DNA from: Dendrolimus kikuchii
Taxonomy: Eukaryota; Arthropoda; Insecta; Lepidoptera; Lasiocampidae
Direction of reading: 5' to 3'
Length of the DNA: 64,000 nucleotides
Assembly (NCBI GenBank): GCA_019925095.2
Contig: CM034407.1
Span: forward strand, 3,619,210 to 3,683,209
How positions within the stretch are numbered: the first letter of the stretch is position 1; every line of letters starts with the position of its first letter. Both the position numbers and the translations under genes were made by a program. This document shows positions 41,241-51,107 of this stretch, piece after piece. The notes under the pieces were generated by a model, which saw only the letters and a list, made by a program, of their open reading frames with translations, was not told the origin of the DNA and made no database searches.

Positions 41241-41440
41241 CTTAGTCGCCCCACGCCATGGGGCGGCTCCACGCGATGAGAGCATGAAGGTGCTGGGGGA
41301 AAAAGTAGTTCCCGGGGAGAAGATTAGGCCGTTGGGCAACCGCATGCCAGGGCTAGTGGAAAAGCTAGGCCATAAACCCGTGGCTCTGGCGTCAAGGGCG
41401 AAGGGCGGAATATCGAGGGATTTTGGTGGGTATACCTAAC
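41241..41440 (+). other. GC-rich block, probable LINE fragment
   Basis: CGCCCCACGCCATGGGGCGG (an inverted repeat), GAGATTCC-less purine-rich body, AAACCCGTGGCTCTGGCGTC. Family not recognised; no poly(A). Confidence 0.35.
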
Positions 41441-41474
41441 TGTGGTGTGTAAAAATAACATTGTTATAATAAAA

Positions 41475-41786
41475 CTCTATCCGTGCAGGAACGGAGAAAG
41501 AATACAATTTCCTGCGGCCGGGCAGCCTGTCGTAAGCGGCGACAAAACAACCCACAGCCAGGTAGTAGGGCATTTGCCCGACTGGATGGCTACCACCCCT
41601 GGTCTAAAGTATGTCGCCATAACAACCATGAGTTGTGTTCCGGTATGAGTGACCAGGTTCCAGTCTCCCTTAAGAGAGCAGCAGCGCGTTTATAGCACCT
41701 TTGGTGTTGCAACCATAGGCGATGGTAACCGCTTTCCATCAAGTGAGCCGTCTGCCTGTCTGCTGAACTCCTGCAATAAATAAAAA
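41475..41786 (+). mobile_element. S-unit, full length, beside a PLE end
   Basis: TATCCGTGCAGG to CTCCTGCAATAAATAAAA. Left flank ATAATAAAACTC and right flank ATAAAAAACTACG suggest insertion into the AATAAAACTACG end of the adjoining PLE. Confidence 0.85.
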
Positions 41787-42440
41787 ACTACGTTTTAACG
41801 GTTTTAGGCGCGGTAATTTATTTGATTTTTATTATTCCGACGTTTCGGCCCCTTTTTAGTAGCCGTGAGCACGGAAGACAAAGATGTCAAGTGTCAATGA
41901 GTATTGTTAAAGTTTTATCTAGCCTATCGCCAACTTGTTCATTTTAATTATTTAGTTTTAATTTTGTTTATGCTTATTATTTACTCTATGGGAACCTAAT
42001 CTAATTTACCACCGCTTCGCAACGTGTTGTGGCTTGAAGAGAAGAAGCGGCGCAAGAAACCCTTCAGCAAACACGCCTTGCTCTAATAATTTTATATAAT
42101 ATTAAAATGGATGAGAGATTTGTGTTCCGGTGCACGCAGAAATAGCTCACAGTATCTTGAGGTCTAACAGTCGGTTTTTGCTGGGTTTGGGTCGTAATAG
42201 TTTTGATGATCGGATCCCAAACAGGTGGTACTTGCCAACCATCTTCTCTATTGAAATTTGGGTGCTTGTTGATTTCAATAGCCTCACGCATCATCCTACG
42301 TATGAAACGATTCTCTTTCGCGAGGATTTGTGGTTTATCAATTTTGATGTAGTGGTTGGGTTTATCCAGCGTGTGTTCACTGATCGCAGACCTTGTAGAC
42401 CTTGTATGTTTCATGTCAGCAATGTGTTCTTTAATCCGTG
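41780..42440 (-). pseudogene. Penelope-like element: C-terminal ORF end and 3' region
   Basis: Minus strand. Frame reads TRIKEHIADMKHTRSTRSAI, EHTLDKPNHYIKIDKPQILA, NRFIRRMMREAIEINKHP, NFNREDGWQVPPVWDPII. The succession R.KEH, S.A.SEH, R...REAIEI..HP and NFNREDG matches the GIY-YIG endonuclease end of Penelope-like retroelements. The upstream part is replaced at 42440 by a TA microsatellite. Downstream lie the UTR (AAACACGTTGCGAAGCGG on its strand), GTGATCACGG-like sequence and GGCCGAAACGTCGG, ending CCGTTAAAACGTAGTTTT. The GIY-YIG motif itself is not included. Confidence 0.8.
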
Positions 42441-42441
42441 T

Positions 42442-42480
<39 letters not shown>

Positions 42481-42481
42481 T
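42439..42481. repeat. (TA)n microsatellite
   Basis: TA dinucleotides with one TG interruption, at the truncated end of the PLE. Confidence 0.9.
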
Positions 42482-42720
42482 AGGTAGGGGAAAAAGATTT
42501 TTCGCATATAGTATGTATGAACTTGTAATAAGATCTCTTTGGCTATATCATTTGTATCTGGCTGGTTTTAGTATCATTAAAAAAAAATAATTTTAAAGAA
42601 GACAATTCCAAATTCAAATTAGGAAAATGTGTAATTTTCATTTCTTTTTCTTATTGTTAAAATAAGTGAATCTTAAGAAGAAATTCGATACATTTTAAAA
42701 TTTTACTACAAATATATATA
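42482..42720. other. Unassigned AT-rich tract
   Basis: Nothing recognised. Confidence 0.4.
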
Positions 42721-42723
42721 AAT

Positions 42724-42807
<84 letters not shown>
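42721..42807. repeat. (TA)n microsatellite, ~38 units
   Basis: Nearly uninterrupted TA repeat. Lies exactly at the 3' end of the adjoining minus-strand LINE, so it may have grown from its tail. Confidence 0.9.
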
Positions 42808-42808
<1 letters not shown>

Positions 42809-43290
42809 TTTATAGAGTTAACAATCATTTTATTAATAAAATCGGCGATCTTATCGCTAACAGCGTTTTCTTCCAGACAACCTTCTGGAAATAATTTCAC
42901 ATTCCTAATAATGGGTCGGTATTCAGTGCGCATAGTTTAAAATGTATACAATCATATATACATATGTTAATAGTAATTAAAAATACACGTACATATTTAT
43001 ATATGTACATAGAGTTTACAAATTACTGTTTACAAATTTAGATAGTGATCTTTGAGGAGTTTATTAAAAGATGTAAGTGACTTTGCACTTCTGATACTCA
43101 TTGATAGTGCATTCCACAACCTTACAGCCTGCACAATAAAAGATTCCTTAAAAAAATGCGTAGAATATATTGCCGTCATTACTCGCAGATTTGCTGATGA
43201 TCGTAAGAGCCTTATACTACTTTCTTGAAAGAACTCAAAGCGTTTCTTCAAATAGGAAGGCGTTTTTGGGCTAACTTGGGTTACTCTACA
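42808..43290 (-). pseudogene. LINE-K: ORF end and 3' UTR
   Basis: Minus frame ends KRFEFFQESSIRLLRSSAN, YSTHFFKESFIVQAVRLWNA, SIRSAKSLTSFNKLLKDHYL, then a stop at 43030. The FF..SF...A.RLWN.L..IR...S...F pattern marks CR1/Jockey-like LINE C-termini. The UTR continues to 42808, including CGCTGTTAGCGATAAG (hairpin 42855-42865). This copy links the LINE-K UTRs at 0.35, 25.3 and 54.95 kb to a coding region. Confidence 0.7.
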
Positions 43291-43387
43291 TTATACAAAA
43301 GGGATATGATATTAGCAATCCGGCTAAGGCGGATGGAAAGCCATTCGAGCTTACTACGAATATATTTTATATACATAAAATTAATTA

Positions 43388-43700
43388 CAGCGCTTGAAAC
43401 CGTTTAAAACGTAATTTTATTATGTACTAGCTGTGCCCGCGACGTCTTTCGCTTGGAATTTGTTTTCAAGACTGCCCGATTTTGAAACATTCTTCATTGG
43501 TGCTCCGCTCCTATTGGTCTTAGCGTAATGATATATAGCTTATAGCCTTCCTGAATAAATGGACTATTTAAAACTGAAAGAATTTTTTAAATGAGACACG
43601 TAGTTCCTGAAATTAGCGCGTTCAAACAAACAAACTCTTCAGCTTTATATATTAGTATAAGATAAGATACTAGTCGCGAAAGCTTGAGAAAATATTAAAT
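43388..43700 (+). mobile_element. PLE end, split by a Helitron
   Basis: CGCTTGAAACCG, AACGTAATTTTATTATGTA at the left and GTCGCGAAAGCTTGAGAAAA at the right of the Helitron. The continuous form is at 11.05-11.09 kb (TTATTATGTATACAAGTCGCG). Confidence 0.65.
43426..43671 (-). mobile_element. Helitron, short non-autonomous, inserted in PLE
   Basis: Inverted 3' end ACTAGCTGTGCCCGCG at 43426 (CTAGT signature on the minus strand). The body has ATAGCCTTCCTGAATAAATG and CTGAAATTAGCGCG, and the 5' end is near ATATTAGTATAAGATAAGAT. Insertion between the two PLE halves fixes both borders within a few bases. Confidence 0.7.
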
Positions 43701-43929
43701 AATATCTTTAGTTCTGCCTAGAGGTGCTAGTGCTACCCCGAGCTGGGGAATCCCACACACCAGCCGCGACTTTCTCCCACTGCGTGACTGATGGCGCCCT
43801 CAAACAAGTTTCTCCTCGTAACAAAAAGCACCGGATTAACTTGTATGTGCTGCCGTAAAACCAAGCCGCCAAATAAGCATGTTACTCTTACTTCTTTGTA
43901 TTTTGTATTTCATTAACGATTGGCTACGT
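43701..43929. other. Unassigned tract
   Basis: No supported feature. Confidence 0.4.
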
Positions 43930-44070
43930 TCCACAAGGGACTCACAACGACCACGCACACGACCGCCATTTTTCCCGTTCCACTTGCTTGCCGGCGTTAC
44001 AATCGTAAACTCAAGTGGAACGGTTATTCGACCCACCTCTTGACATGGGTCGTTGTGAGCGCTGCGTGAG
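43930..44070. repeat. Imperfect ~140-bp palindrome
   Basis: CTCACAACGACC (43941-43952) pairs with GGTCGTTGTGAG (44048-44059), and CCGTTCCACTTG (43975-43986) with CAAGTGGAACGG (44012-44023). Both pairs share a centre near 44000. Probably a fold-back MITE; borders not resolved. Confidence 0.6.
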
Positions 44071-44402
44071 CGAAAATCATGACGGCATTAGTGACGTTTT
44101 CACCACGACCATAACGACCGTGGTCGCCATGTAGAACGGCAGACGGGGCATTTTGAGCGTCGTGAGATACTAACGGAACGCCCTAATTATGGACGTATTA
44201 GAATGACAACTTCTAATCGATATGTATATGTACGTATATATCTTTGTCCGCGCCCGTTGGACCGGCACCTTCCTGCTCGACTCTTGCCGTGCGGGTGGTG
44301 GCGTGTTGTTCGATGTTCGAAAGGCCTGTGTCATCGGCGCCTTATTAAGCAAGTCGATCCTTCCATTGATACTACGAACATTAGTAGCTGCCTACGTCTC
44401 AT
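44071..44402. other. Unassigned tract rich in ACGACC-type words
   Basis: Continues the CG-containing sequence of the palindrome to about 44200; no gene. Confidence 0.4.
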
Positions 44403-44672
44403 AATAACAGCCCATGAATGTCCCACTACTGGCTCGGGCCTCCCACTATAAGGGAACGGACAGTATACCCGCCACGCTTGTCCAAGGCGTCATATCGGTT
44501 ATCTCGATGTGCGGGTTGCATCACGATGTTTTTCTTTACCGTTGTTAGCACATGATAATTGTAACAATATGCACATTAGGTCAGAAAACTGCGTAAGTGA
44601 TGCATGCGTTCCGGCCAGAATCGAACCCGCGCTCTTTGTGTTTGGGACGCGTGCGCTAGCCATTATGCTGCC
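44403..44672 (-). mobile_element. tRNA-derived SINE, near full length
   Basis: Same family as 28.80-29.09 kb: GCCCATGAATGTCCCACTAC, GGGCCTCCCACTAT, CACGCTTGTCCAAGGCG, GTTGCATCACGATG, and box B seen inverted as AATCGAACCCGCGC. No TSD seen; the right end runs into TA repeats. Confidence 0.8.
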
Positions 44673-44756
44673 AATATATATATGTATATATACATACATA
44701 TATATATATATGTGTGTGTGTGTATGTATATATCTTATATATATATATACAAAAGA
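44673..44756. repeat. TA/TG microsatellite
   Basis: Mixed (TA)n and (TG)n. Confidence 0.8.
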
Positions 44757-45188
44757 AAGTCGTGTTAGTTACACTATTTATAACTCAAGAACGGCTGTAC
44801 CGATTTGGCTGAAAATTGGTGGGGAGGTTGCTTAGAACCAGGAGACGGACATAGGATACTTTTTATCCCGTTGGAAGCGGTACATGGCGCTGAGATCGGG
44901 TTCTAGAATCCTCCTAATCACCTGGAACGATTTTGGTGATTTTGTTTTTGTGTGTTTGATTGGGTTCCCGGATGGTTTAGATCCACAATTGGAACCGGTA
45001 GGTGGCGCTAAGATCGGGTTCTAGAATCCTCCTAATCACTTGGAGCGATTTTGGTGATTTTGTTTTTGTGTGTTTGAGTGGTTTCCCGGATGGTTTAGAT
45101 TCACAATTGGAACCGGTAGGTGGCGCTGGGATCGTGTCCTAGATTTTTATTTTTTCAGAGCAGGACAACTTCTGCCGGGGCCGCTAGT
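44757..45188 (+). mobile_element. Helitron, family 2, with internal 118-bp repeats
   Basis: Starts near GTGTTAGTTACACTATTTAT and ends CTGCCGGGGCCGCTAGT. A 118-base segment (GATCGGGTTCTAGAATCCTC ... GGAACCGGTAGGTGGCGCT) is repeated: starts at 44894, 45012 and, partly, 45130. Related copies at 46.03-46.35 and 2.57-2.73 kb. Confidence 0.65.
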
Positions 45189-45590
45189 ATATATACATAT
45201 ATATTGTTGGTGATCAAAATATTTCGACGTAAGCCTCAATATGTACTTTTCAAAACTTTAAATCTTTTCAATAAATAGATGTATCTCCAAAACACGTTTT
45301 AATGAAGTTAGGTTAAAATATTAAGTCAATTTATTAATAACATCTGTATTTCGACATGCTGAACTTACTGACCCAGTTTTAAACTTTCGCTTTTCTTCTG
45401 AAACAGACTCTATACTCACGCTTAAATAAAAAGGACTTTTAAGACTCAGGTGTGAATGAAGTTACGGTTATAGCTGTTATGGTTTGTTTTTCGAGGTTGG
45501 TAAATGGGATCAGTGGGAAATGTTGCCAGTATAAATATCCATTATTGGAACTTTTTAACAATTCAGTGATGGAATTGAAGAAAAAATATA

Positions 45591-45593
<3 letters not shown>
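45189..45593. other. Unassigned tract
   Basis: No supported feature. Confidence 0.4.

Positions 45594-45680
<87 letters not shown>
45594..45680. repeat. (TA)n microsatellite, ~43 units
   Basis: Almost pure TA, directly at the 5' border of the next Helitron. Confidence 0.9.
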
Positions 45681-45685
<5 letters not shown>

Positions 45686-46025
45686 CAATTGCTGTTCGTT
45701 AGTCTCGCTAAAACTCGATAACGGCTGGACTGATTTGGCTAATTTTGGTTTTGATTTATGTGTGGAAGTCCAGGGAAGGTTTAAAAGGTGAGGAAATATG
45801 AAAAAAATGCTTGCAATATAGTAAAAACAACAATGTCGCTTTCCCTTAGACACTATTCCTACTTGTCACATATTTGATGTTCGTCCCGTCGTTTAGAAAT
45901 CAATTAAATTTAATAGTGCAGTTTTTTCCATTTTTTGGTTTTGAGTGTCAAACGTTTAATGTCAGAAATCAACGATTTTTATTTATTGATTCTGAGGCGG
46001 TACGAAGTTTGCCCGGTCAGCTAGT
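45681..46025 (+). mobile_element. Helitron, family 1
   Basis: AAAATCAATTGCTGTTCG to GCCCGGTCAGCTAGT. Same as 21.89-22.37 kb, with an internal deletion of ~140 bp. Confidence 0.65.
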
Positions 46026-46347
46026 CTTATATATAAAAATGAATCGTAGAAATGTATGTACGCATATAACTTGAGAACGACTTTACCGACTTTGATTAAA
46101 CTTTTTATTTGTGTTTGGGTGGGTCCTCGGATGGTTTAGATTTACAACTGGAACCGGTAGGTGGCGCTGGGGTCGGGTTCTAGGATTCTCCTAATCTCCT
46201 GAGCCAATTTTGATGATTTTGTTTTTGTGAGTTTTAGTTGATCCTCGGATGGTTTAGATTTACAATTGGAACTGATAGATGGCACTAGAATCGGGGATTA
46301 GATTTTTATTTTTTCAGGGCAAGACAACGTCTGCCAGGACAGCTAGT
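46026..46347 (+). mobile_element. Helitron, family 2, head-to-tail with the previous one
   Basis: CTTATATATAAAAATGAATC to CTGCCAGGACAGCTAGT. Contains two diverged units of the repeat seen at 44.9 kb. Starts at the CTAGT of the preceding element. Confidence 0.65.
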
Positions 46348-46383
46348 TTATAATAAGTTTCACTTCAAAATTTTTTTATTTTT

Positions 46384-46693
46384 TATCCGTGCAGGAACGG
46401 AGAAAGAATACAATTTTCTGCGTTGGGGCGGGCTGTCGTAAGAGGCGACTTAACAACCCACAGCCAGGTGGTAGGGCATTTGCCCGACTGGATGGCGACC
46501 ACCCCTGGTCTAAAGCATGTCGCCATAACAACCTTGAGTTGTGCTCCGGCATTAGTGACCAGGTTCCAGTCTCCCTTAAGAGAGCTGCAGCGCATTTGTA
46601 GCAACTTTCGTGTTGCAAATGTCCATAGGCGATGGTAACCGCTTTCCATTTAGTGGGCCTCTGCCTGTTTGCTGATCTCCTGCAATAAAAAAA
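46384..46693 (+). mobile_element. S-unit, full length
   Basis: TATCCGTGCAGG to CTCCTGCAAT plus A8-9. The head carries CTGCGTTGGGGCGGGCTGTC instead of the usual CGGCCGGGCGGCC. Confidence 0.85.
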
Positions 46694-47009
46694 AACTGAC
46701 AACGTCTGAAATGCTGCTAAAGTTCCCTGTCTTATATCGCTCTTTCTTATCATTTCGTGTCGTCACGAGCTACGGAAATTTATTTCACGGTTGTTGTTTT
46801 CGTTGTATAAAACTTAAGCATTACGGACCATTGTGCGGATGGTTCTTGAAGTAATTCCTTGGAAAACTTACTAGGTCACCGCTGTTAGTGCTGCAGTTTT
46901 TGTAAATTATTCAAAATGTAGTTTCCATTTACTTTTAATTGTTCAGAAAACAAAAGGGGCTTGAAAGCATGCATATATATACCTACCTACAAACATGAAC
47001 GTATATTTT
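46694..47009. other. Unassigned tract
   Basis: No supported feature. Confidence 0.4.
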
Positions 47010-48178
47010 GCTTATATTTTATTTATTTTGTTTTACACTTTTTGGACGACTATCAGCTATTCACATTATAATAATAACACATTAGTGATAGTGAGCTATT
47101 AACAAGTCACCACAGATAGTTTTCTTATATTTTATTTTATTTATTTTGTTTTACAATTTTTGGATGACTATCAGCTATTCACATTATAATAATAACACAT
47201 TAGAGATAGTGAGCTATTAACAAGTCATCACAGATAGTTTTCTTATATTTTATTTTATTTATTTTGTTTTACAATTTTTGGATGACTATCAGCTATTCAC
47301 ATTATAATAATAACACATTAGTAATAGTGAGCTATTAACAAGTCACCACAGATAGTTTTCTTATATTTTATTTTATTTATTTTGTTTTACAATTTTTGGA
47401 TGACTATCAGCTATTCACATAATAATAATAACACATTAGTAATAGTGAGCTATTAACTAGTCACCACAGATAGTTTTCTTATATTTTATTTTATTTATTT
47501 TGTTTTACAATTTTTAGATGACTATCAGCTATTCACATTATAATAATAACACATTAGTAATAGTGAGCTATTAACAAGTCATCCCAGATAGTTTTCTTAT
47601 ATTTTATTTTATTTATTTTGTTTTACAATTTTTAGATGACTATTAGCTATTCACATTATAATAATAACACATTAGTGATAGTGAGCTATTAACAAGTCAC
47701 CACAGATAGTTTTCTTATATTTTATTTTATTTATTTTGTTTTACAATTTTTGAATGACTATCAGCTATTCACATTATAATAATAACACATTAGTGATAGT
47801 GAGCTATTAACAAGTCATCACAGATAGTTTTCTTATATTTTATTTTATTTATTTTGTTTTACAATTTTTAGATGACTATCAGCTATTCACATTATAATAA
47901 TAACACATTAGTAATAGTGAGCTATTAACAAGTCATCACAGATAGTTTTCTTATATTTTATTTTATTTATTTTGTTTTACAATTTTTGGATGACTATCAG
48001 CTATTCACATTATAATAATAACACATTAGTGATAGTGAGCTATTAACAAGTCATCACAGATAGTTTTCTTATATTTTATTTTATTTATTTTGTTTTACAA
48101 TTTTTGAACAACTATCAGCTATTAACATTAGAATAACGCATTAGTGATAGTGAGCTATTAACAAGTCAACACAGACAG
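47010..48178 (+). repeat. 118-bp tandem satellite, ~10 units
   Basis: The unit holds GGATGACTATCAGCTATTCA, TAATAATAACACATTAGTGA, GAGCTATTAACAAGTC and a TTATTTTATTTATTTTG T-rich half. Matching points fall at 47044, 47162, 47280, 47398, 47516, 47634, 47752, 47870, 47988 and 48106, an exact 118-base spacing with no indels. The last unit is the most diverged, lacking TAATAA. Coding potential none. Confidence 0.95.
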
Positions 48179-48261
48179 AAATAAATTAAGATATCTAATC
48201 AGAGAGAACTAAAAACACAGAGAAAAGAAATAGTAAATTAAACATAGAAAAAAAATCATGT
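48179..48261. other. Satellite to repeat X spacer
   Basis: A-rich, nothing recognised. Confidence 0.4.
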
Positions 48262-49130
48262 CACAACAATTAAACAATAAATTATAACACCACACAAAGT
48301 CACAAACACACAACTAACAGCAAAACTTATACACATTGTATGTGCCCGGATTTCCACAGAATACTGAAGGAATGTATCCGGGCATCCGAATAAAACCGCT
48401 GGTTAGCAAATAGCTCAACTTTGCGCGTCCGTTGTTGTGTATTCAAAAAGGAGGTAATAAATATGAATACATATAACTTACATAGCACGTAGTTTACGTC
48501 CGCTAGCACGCTGCACTTTACACAATCACAGAAATATAAGTTAAAGTTCACTGGGCCGGCCTTTGATATTGTTTTTATATAAAAAGTATGTTGAGAAGTT
48601 TAGTGTCCCAGGGTTCGAAGTGAAGTCTTGCAGCCGCGCCGTCGCCGCTGCATTTCGCGCGTACTCGGTGTTGGGGGAGGGAGATAGACATATATAAACA
48701 TTACTATAGTAGAGAGAGAGAGAGAAGAGTATACTATGTAATGTATGAAAGTGTAATCTGGCAACCATGCTTGATTTTCCCGCTTAAATAATAAACACAC
48801 ATACTGAAACCAACGCGCACTACCACCATTGCATTACACGCACACTTCACAAACAAACCAAGACACACAGACACAGAAAGGCAAAACAACACACATGGCA
48901 CTAGTTAAGATAATATATATAGGTATAGACATAAGGCACACACTGCACATGCACTTCCTCACAACACCAGCATGTAACAGATACTCTCTACATTAGTATG
49001 AGTTTAGTATTAAAATTAGAATAAATTAATATCATAAGTTATTCTTAAGGTACACCACAACACAAACAGGCATTCATTAAATGTCACACACAATAACAAA
49101 GTAACAAATAACCGTGTACAACTTCCTAAC
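48262..49130. repeat. Repeat X, copy 1 (longer, with extra middle segment)
   Basis: Shares with 57.46-58.08 kb: AACAATAAATTATAACACCA, CACACAAAGTCACAAACACA, CGCGCACTACCA, CACACATGGCACTAG, CCAGCATGTAACAGATAC and AGAATAAATTAATAT. A diverged GC-rich part (CGCGTACTCGGTGTTGG / CGCGTACTCAGCTGTAACC) lies in a different relative place. No coding frame is shared. C/A-rich composition on this strand suggests a UTR or LTR of an unknown element. Confidence 0.6.
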
Positions 49131-49162
49131 TTCTTAAATTTAATTGTAAAAAAGTGCAGTTC

Positions 49163-49471
49163 TTATCCGTGCAGGAACGGAGAAAGAATACAATTTCCTG
49201 CGGCCGGGCGGCCTGTCGTAAGAGGCGACTAAACAACCCACAGCCAGGTGGTAGGGCATTTGCCCGACTGGATGGCTACCACTCCTGGTCTAAAGCATGT
49301 CGCCATAACAAACTTGAGTTGTGTTCCGGCATTAGTGACCAGGTTCCAGTGAGCCTTAAGAGAGCAGCGCGTTTGTAACACCTTTGGTGTTGCAAATGTC
49401 CATAGGCGATGATAACCGCTTTCCATTAAGTGGGCCGTCTGCCTGTATGCTGAACTTCTGCAATAAAAAAA
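49163..49471 (+). mobile_element. S-unit, full length
   Basis: TATCCGTGCAGG to CTTCTGCAATAAAAAAA. Confidence 0.85.
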
Positions 49472-50321
49472 GGGTACGCAACTAGAGTATTGTTGTTAAT
49501 AATTTAAAAAAATATACACATATATTAGTAAAAAAAATTATACTAAAATATATAATTTAAATACAATATACTTAGTTAAATTATAAAAAAAGGGAAAAAT
49601 ACACCCATACTAGGTATTACCGAGCTGTACGCGCCATTCATTCCATTCGTTCGTTCCTTCCCATTCCATACCCAAAATCACCCCCCTCTACCTCTTCCCG
49701 CCAAAAACGAGACTGCAAAAACTCGCTCGCTACGCACGTATGCATACTAAAAGTTTCTACTCAAAAATATTAAAATAAAAGCTCAAAATCAATCCATCCG
49801 CGCCGCGACGTGTATAAAATTTTAATATATTAAACTTAGTAAATGTGAGAGTGTTTCTACTGGTGCCTGATCATAGCTATCAAAGGACACGGCAAATTTG
49901 TGGAAGGTGCGTAACCCTTTTACCTCACACTAGCTAATTTCATGGAAATCGCTTCATGTCTAAAACCGTTACAAAGACAACTTGACAAGTGAACTTTAAC
50001 AAGATTGTTGCCTTTTCACTCAAGCAAAGTCGATATATATCACTTGTCGGCAAGTAAACCCAATAATCTCGGCAAACAAAGCGTTTCCCCCAAATCCGGC
50101 AACATTAGAGCGTGGGGGAAATTAATTTGTATTATTTTACCGAGTTTGCTTCGTATTACGAAACCTCGTTAATGATTGCAGGAATACAATTGTAATGGGT
50201 AAAAGGAATTTACTGAAGCTTGGAGGTATATTATCACGTTTTCATCAAAAGGCTTAAGTATTTCTGTATAAATACCGCTTTATATTAAGCGCAATTTCTT
50301 TACATTTAAATATTAAAGCCA
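49472..50321. other. Unassigned tract
   Basis: AT-rich, with a short C/T-rich piece near 49.63 kb. No gene, no repeat pair. Confidence 0.4.
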
Positions 50322-50408
50322 CTAATACCGGAACACAACTCAAGGTTGTTATGGCGGCATACTCTAGACCAGGAGTGGTAGCCAAATGCCCTACCCACTG
50401 GCTGGGTC
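50322..50408 (-). mobile_element. S-unit body fragment
   Basis: CACTAATACCGGAACACAAC, GTTGTTATGGCGGCATACTC, CCCTACCCACTGGCTG. Both ends missing. Confidence 0.7.
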
Positions 50409-50556
50409 AGTATGGTCACTGTATGAACCAAACTAATTCACCGCCACTAAATACATAAGAATAATAACATAGATGGGCCTGGATAGAGCCACTCACTAGA
50501 GTTTCACTAGGGATACGCCGTGGTTTAAACTTTAGTGAAGAAGTACATGATATAAC

Positions 50557-51089
50557 ATACTGTTATAACTTAAGCCCCGACAAACATAAATTCCACATAC
50601 AGATCTTTTCTTACCTGTCGGCATTTGAACTAATTGTAATCCTTTTATGATCGTCTTCTTTTGTTTAATTATTTATTAACATACGTCTCTAGTTATTGTG
50701 GAGAACAGCCTATTGTTGTATTGTACTCGCTCAGGAGCATCATTAGTCATGTGTTGCGGATTACAAGTACAAGCTAATTCTAGGAAATTGTGTCGACGTT
50801 GCCGGACGGGCACATTTGCATTTGTGAAGTATAAAACGACGGCCTGATTGAGAGAGGTGGGCAGTTGAGCTACAACTATGATACAGGCGTGACGTGTGTA
50901 CATTCGGGAATCTAATAGTGACGGACTTGCGCGTTTTAATGAATTACGACCTTCTACATTACGTTTGGGATTTGTTGTGTTCGGTTATATTTGTACCTGT
51001 GTTATACGTGTTAGTATATATAGTTCTAATAAACTCTATAATAATTCTAACGACATTTTAATTCGAGTCCCGCTAACTCGTAACAATAC
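50557..51089 (+). mobile_element. LTR-E solo LTR with perfect 4-bp TSD
   Basis: LTR 50561-51085 (525 bp), TGTTATAACTTAAGCCCC to ACTCGTAACA. ATAC at 50557-50560 and 51086-51089. TATA box in GAAGTATAAAACGACGG near 50829; AATAAA in TCTAATAAACTC near 51029. Confidence 0.88.
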
Positions 51090-51107
51090 ATACATTAGTA
51101 AAAAAAA

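Noticed and set aside
42706..42933. Frames with long YIYIYI runs
   Set aside because: Translations of (TA)n microsatellites.
47010..48178. CRISPR-like array
   Set aside because: The 118-base unit repeats as a whole with no distinct spacers, and the DNA is clearly eukaryotic, so it is a satellite.
48327..48800. Small host genes from three overlapping minus-strand frames
   Set aside because: They lie in repeat X, are mutually overlapping and not conserved in the second copy.
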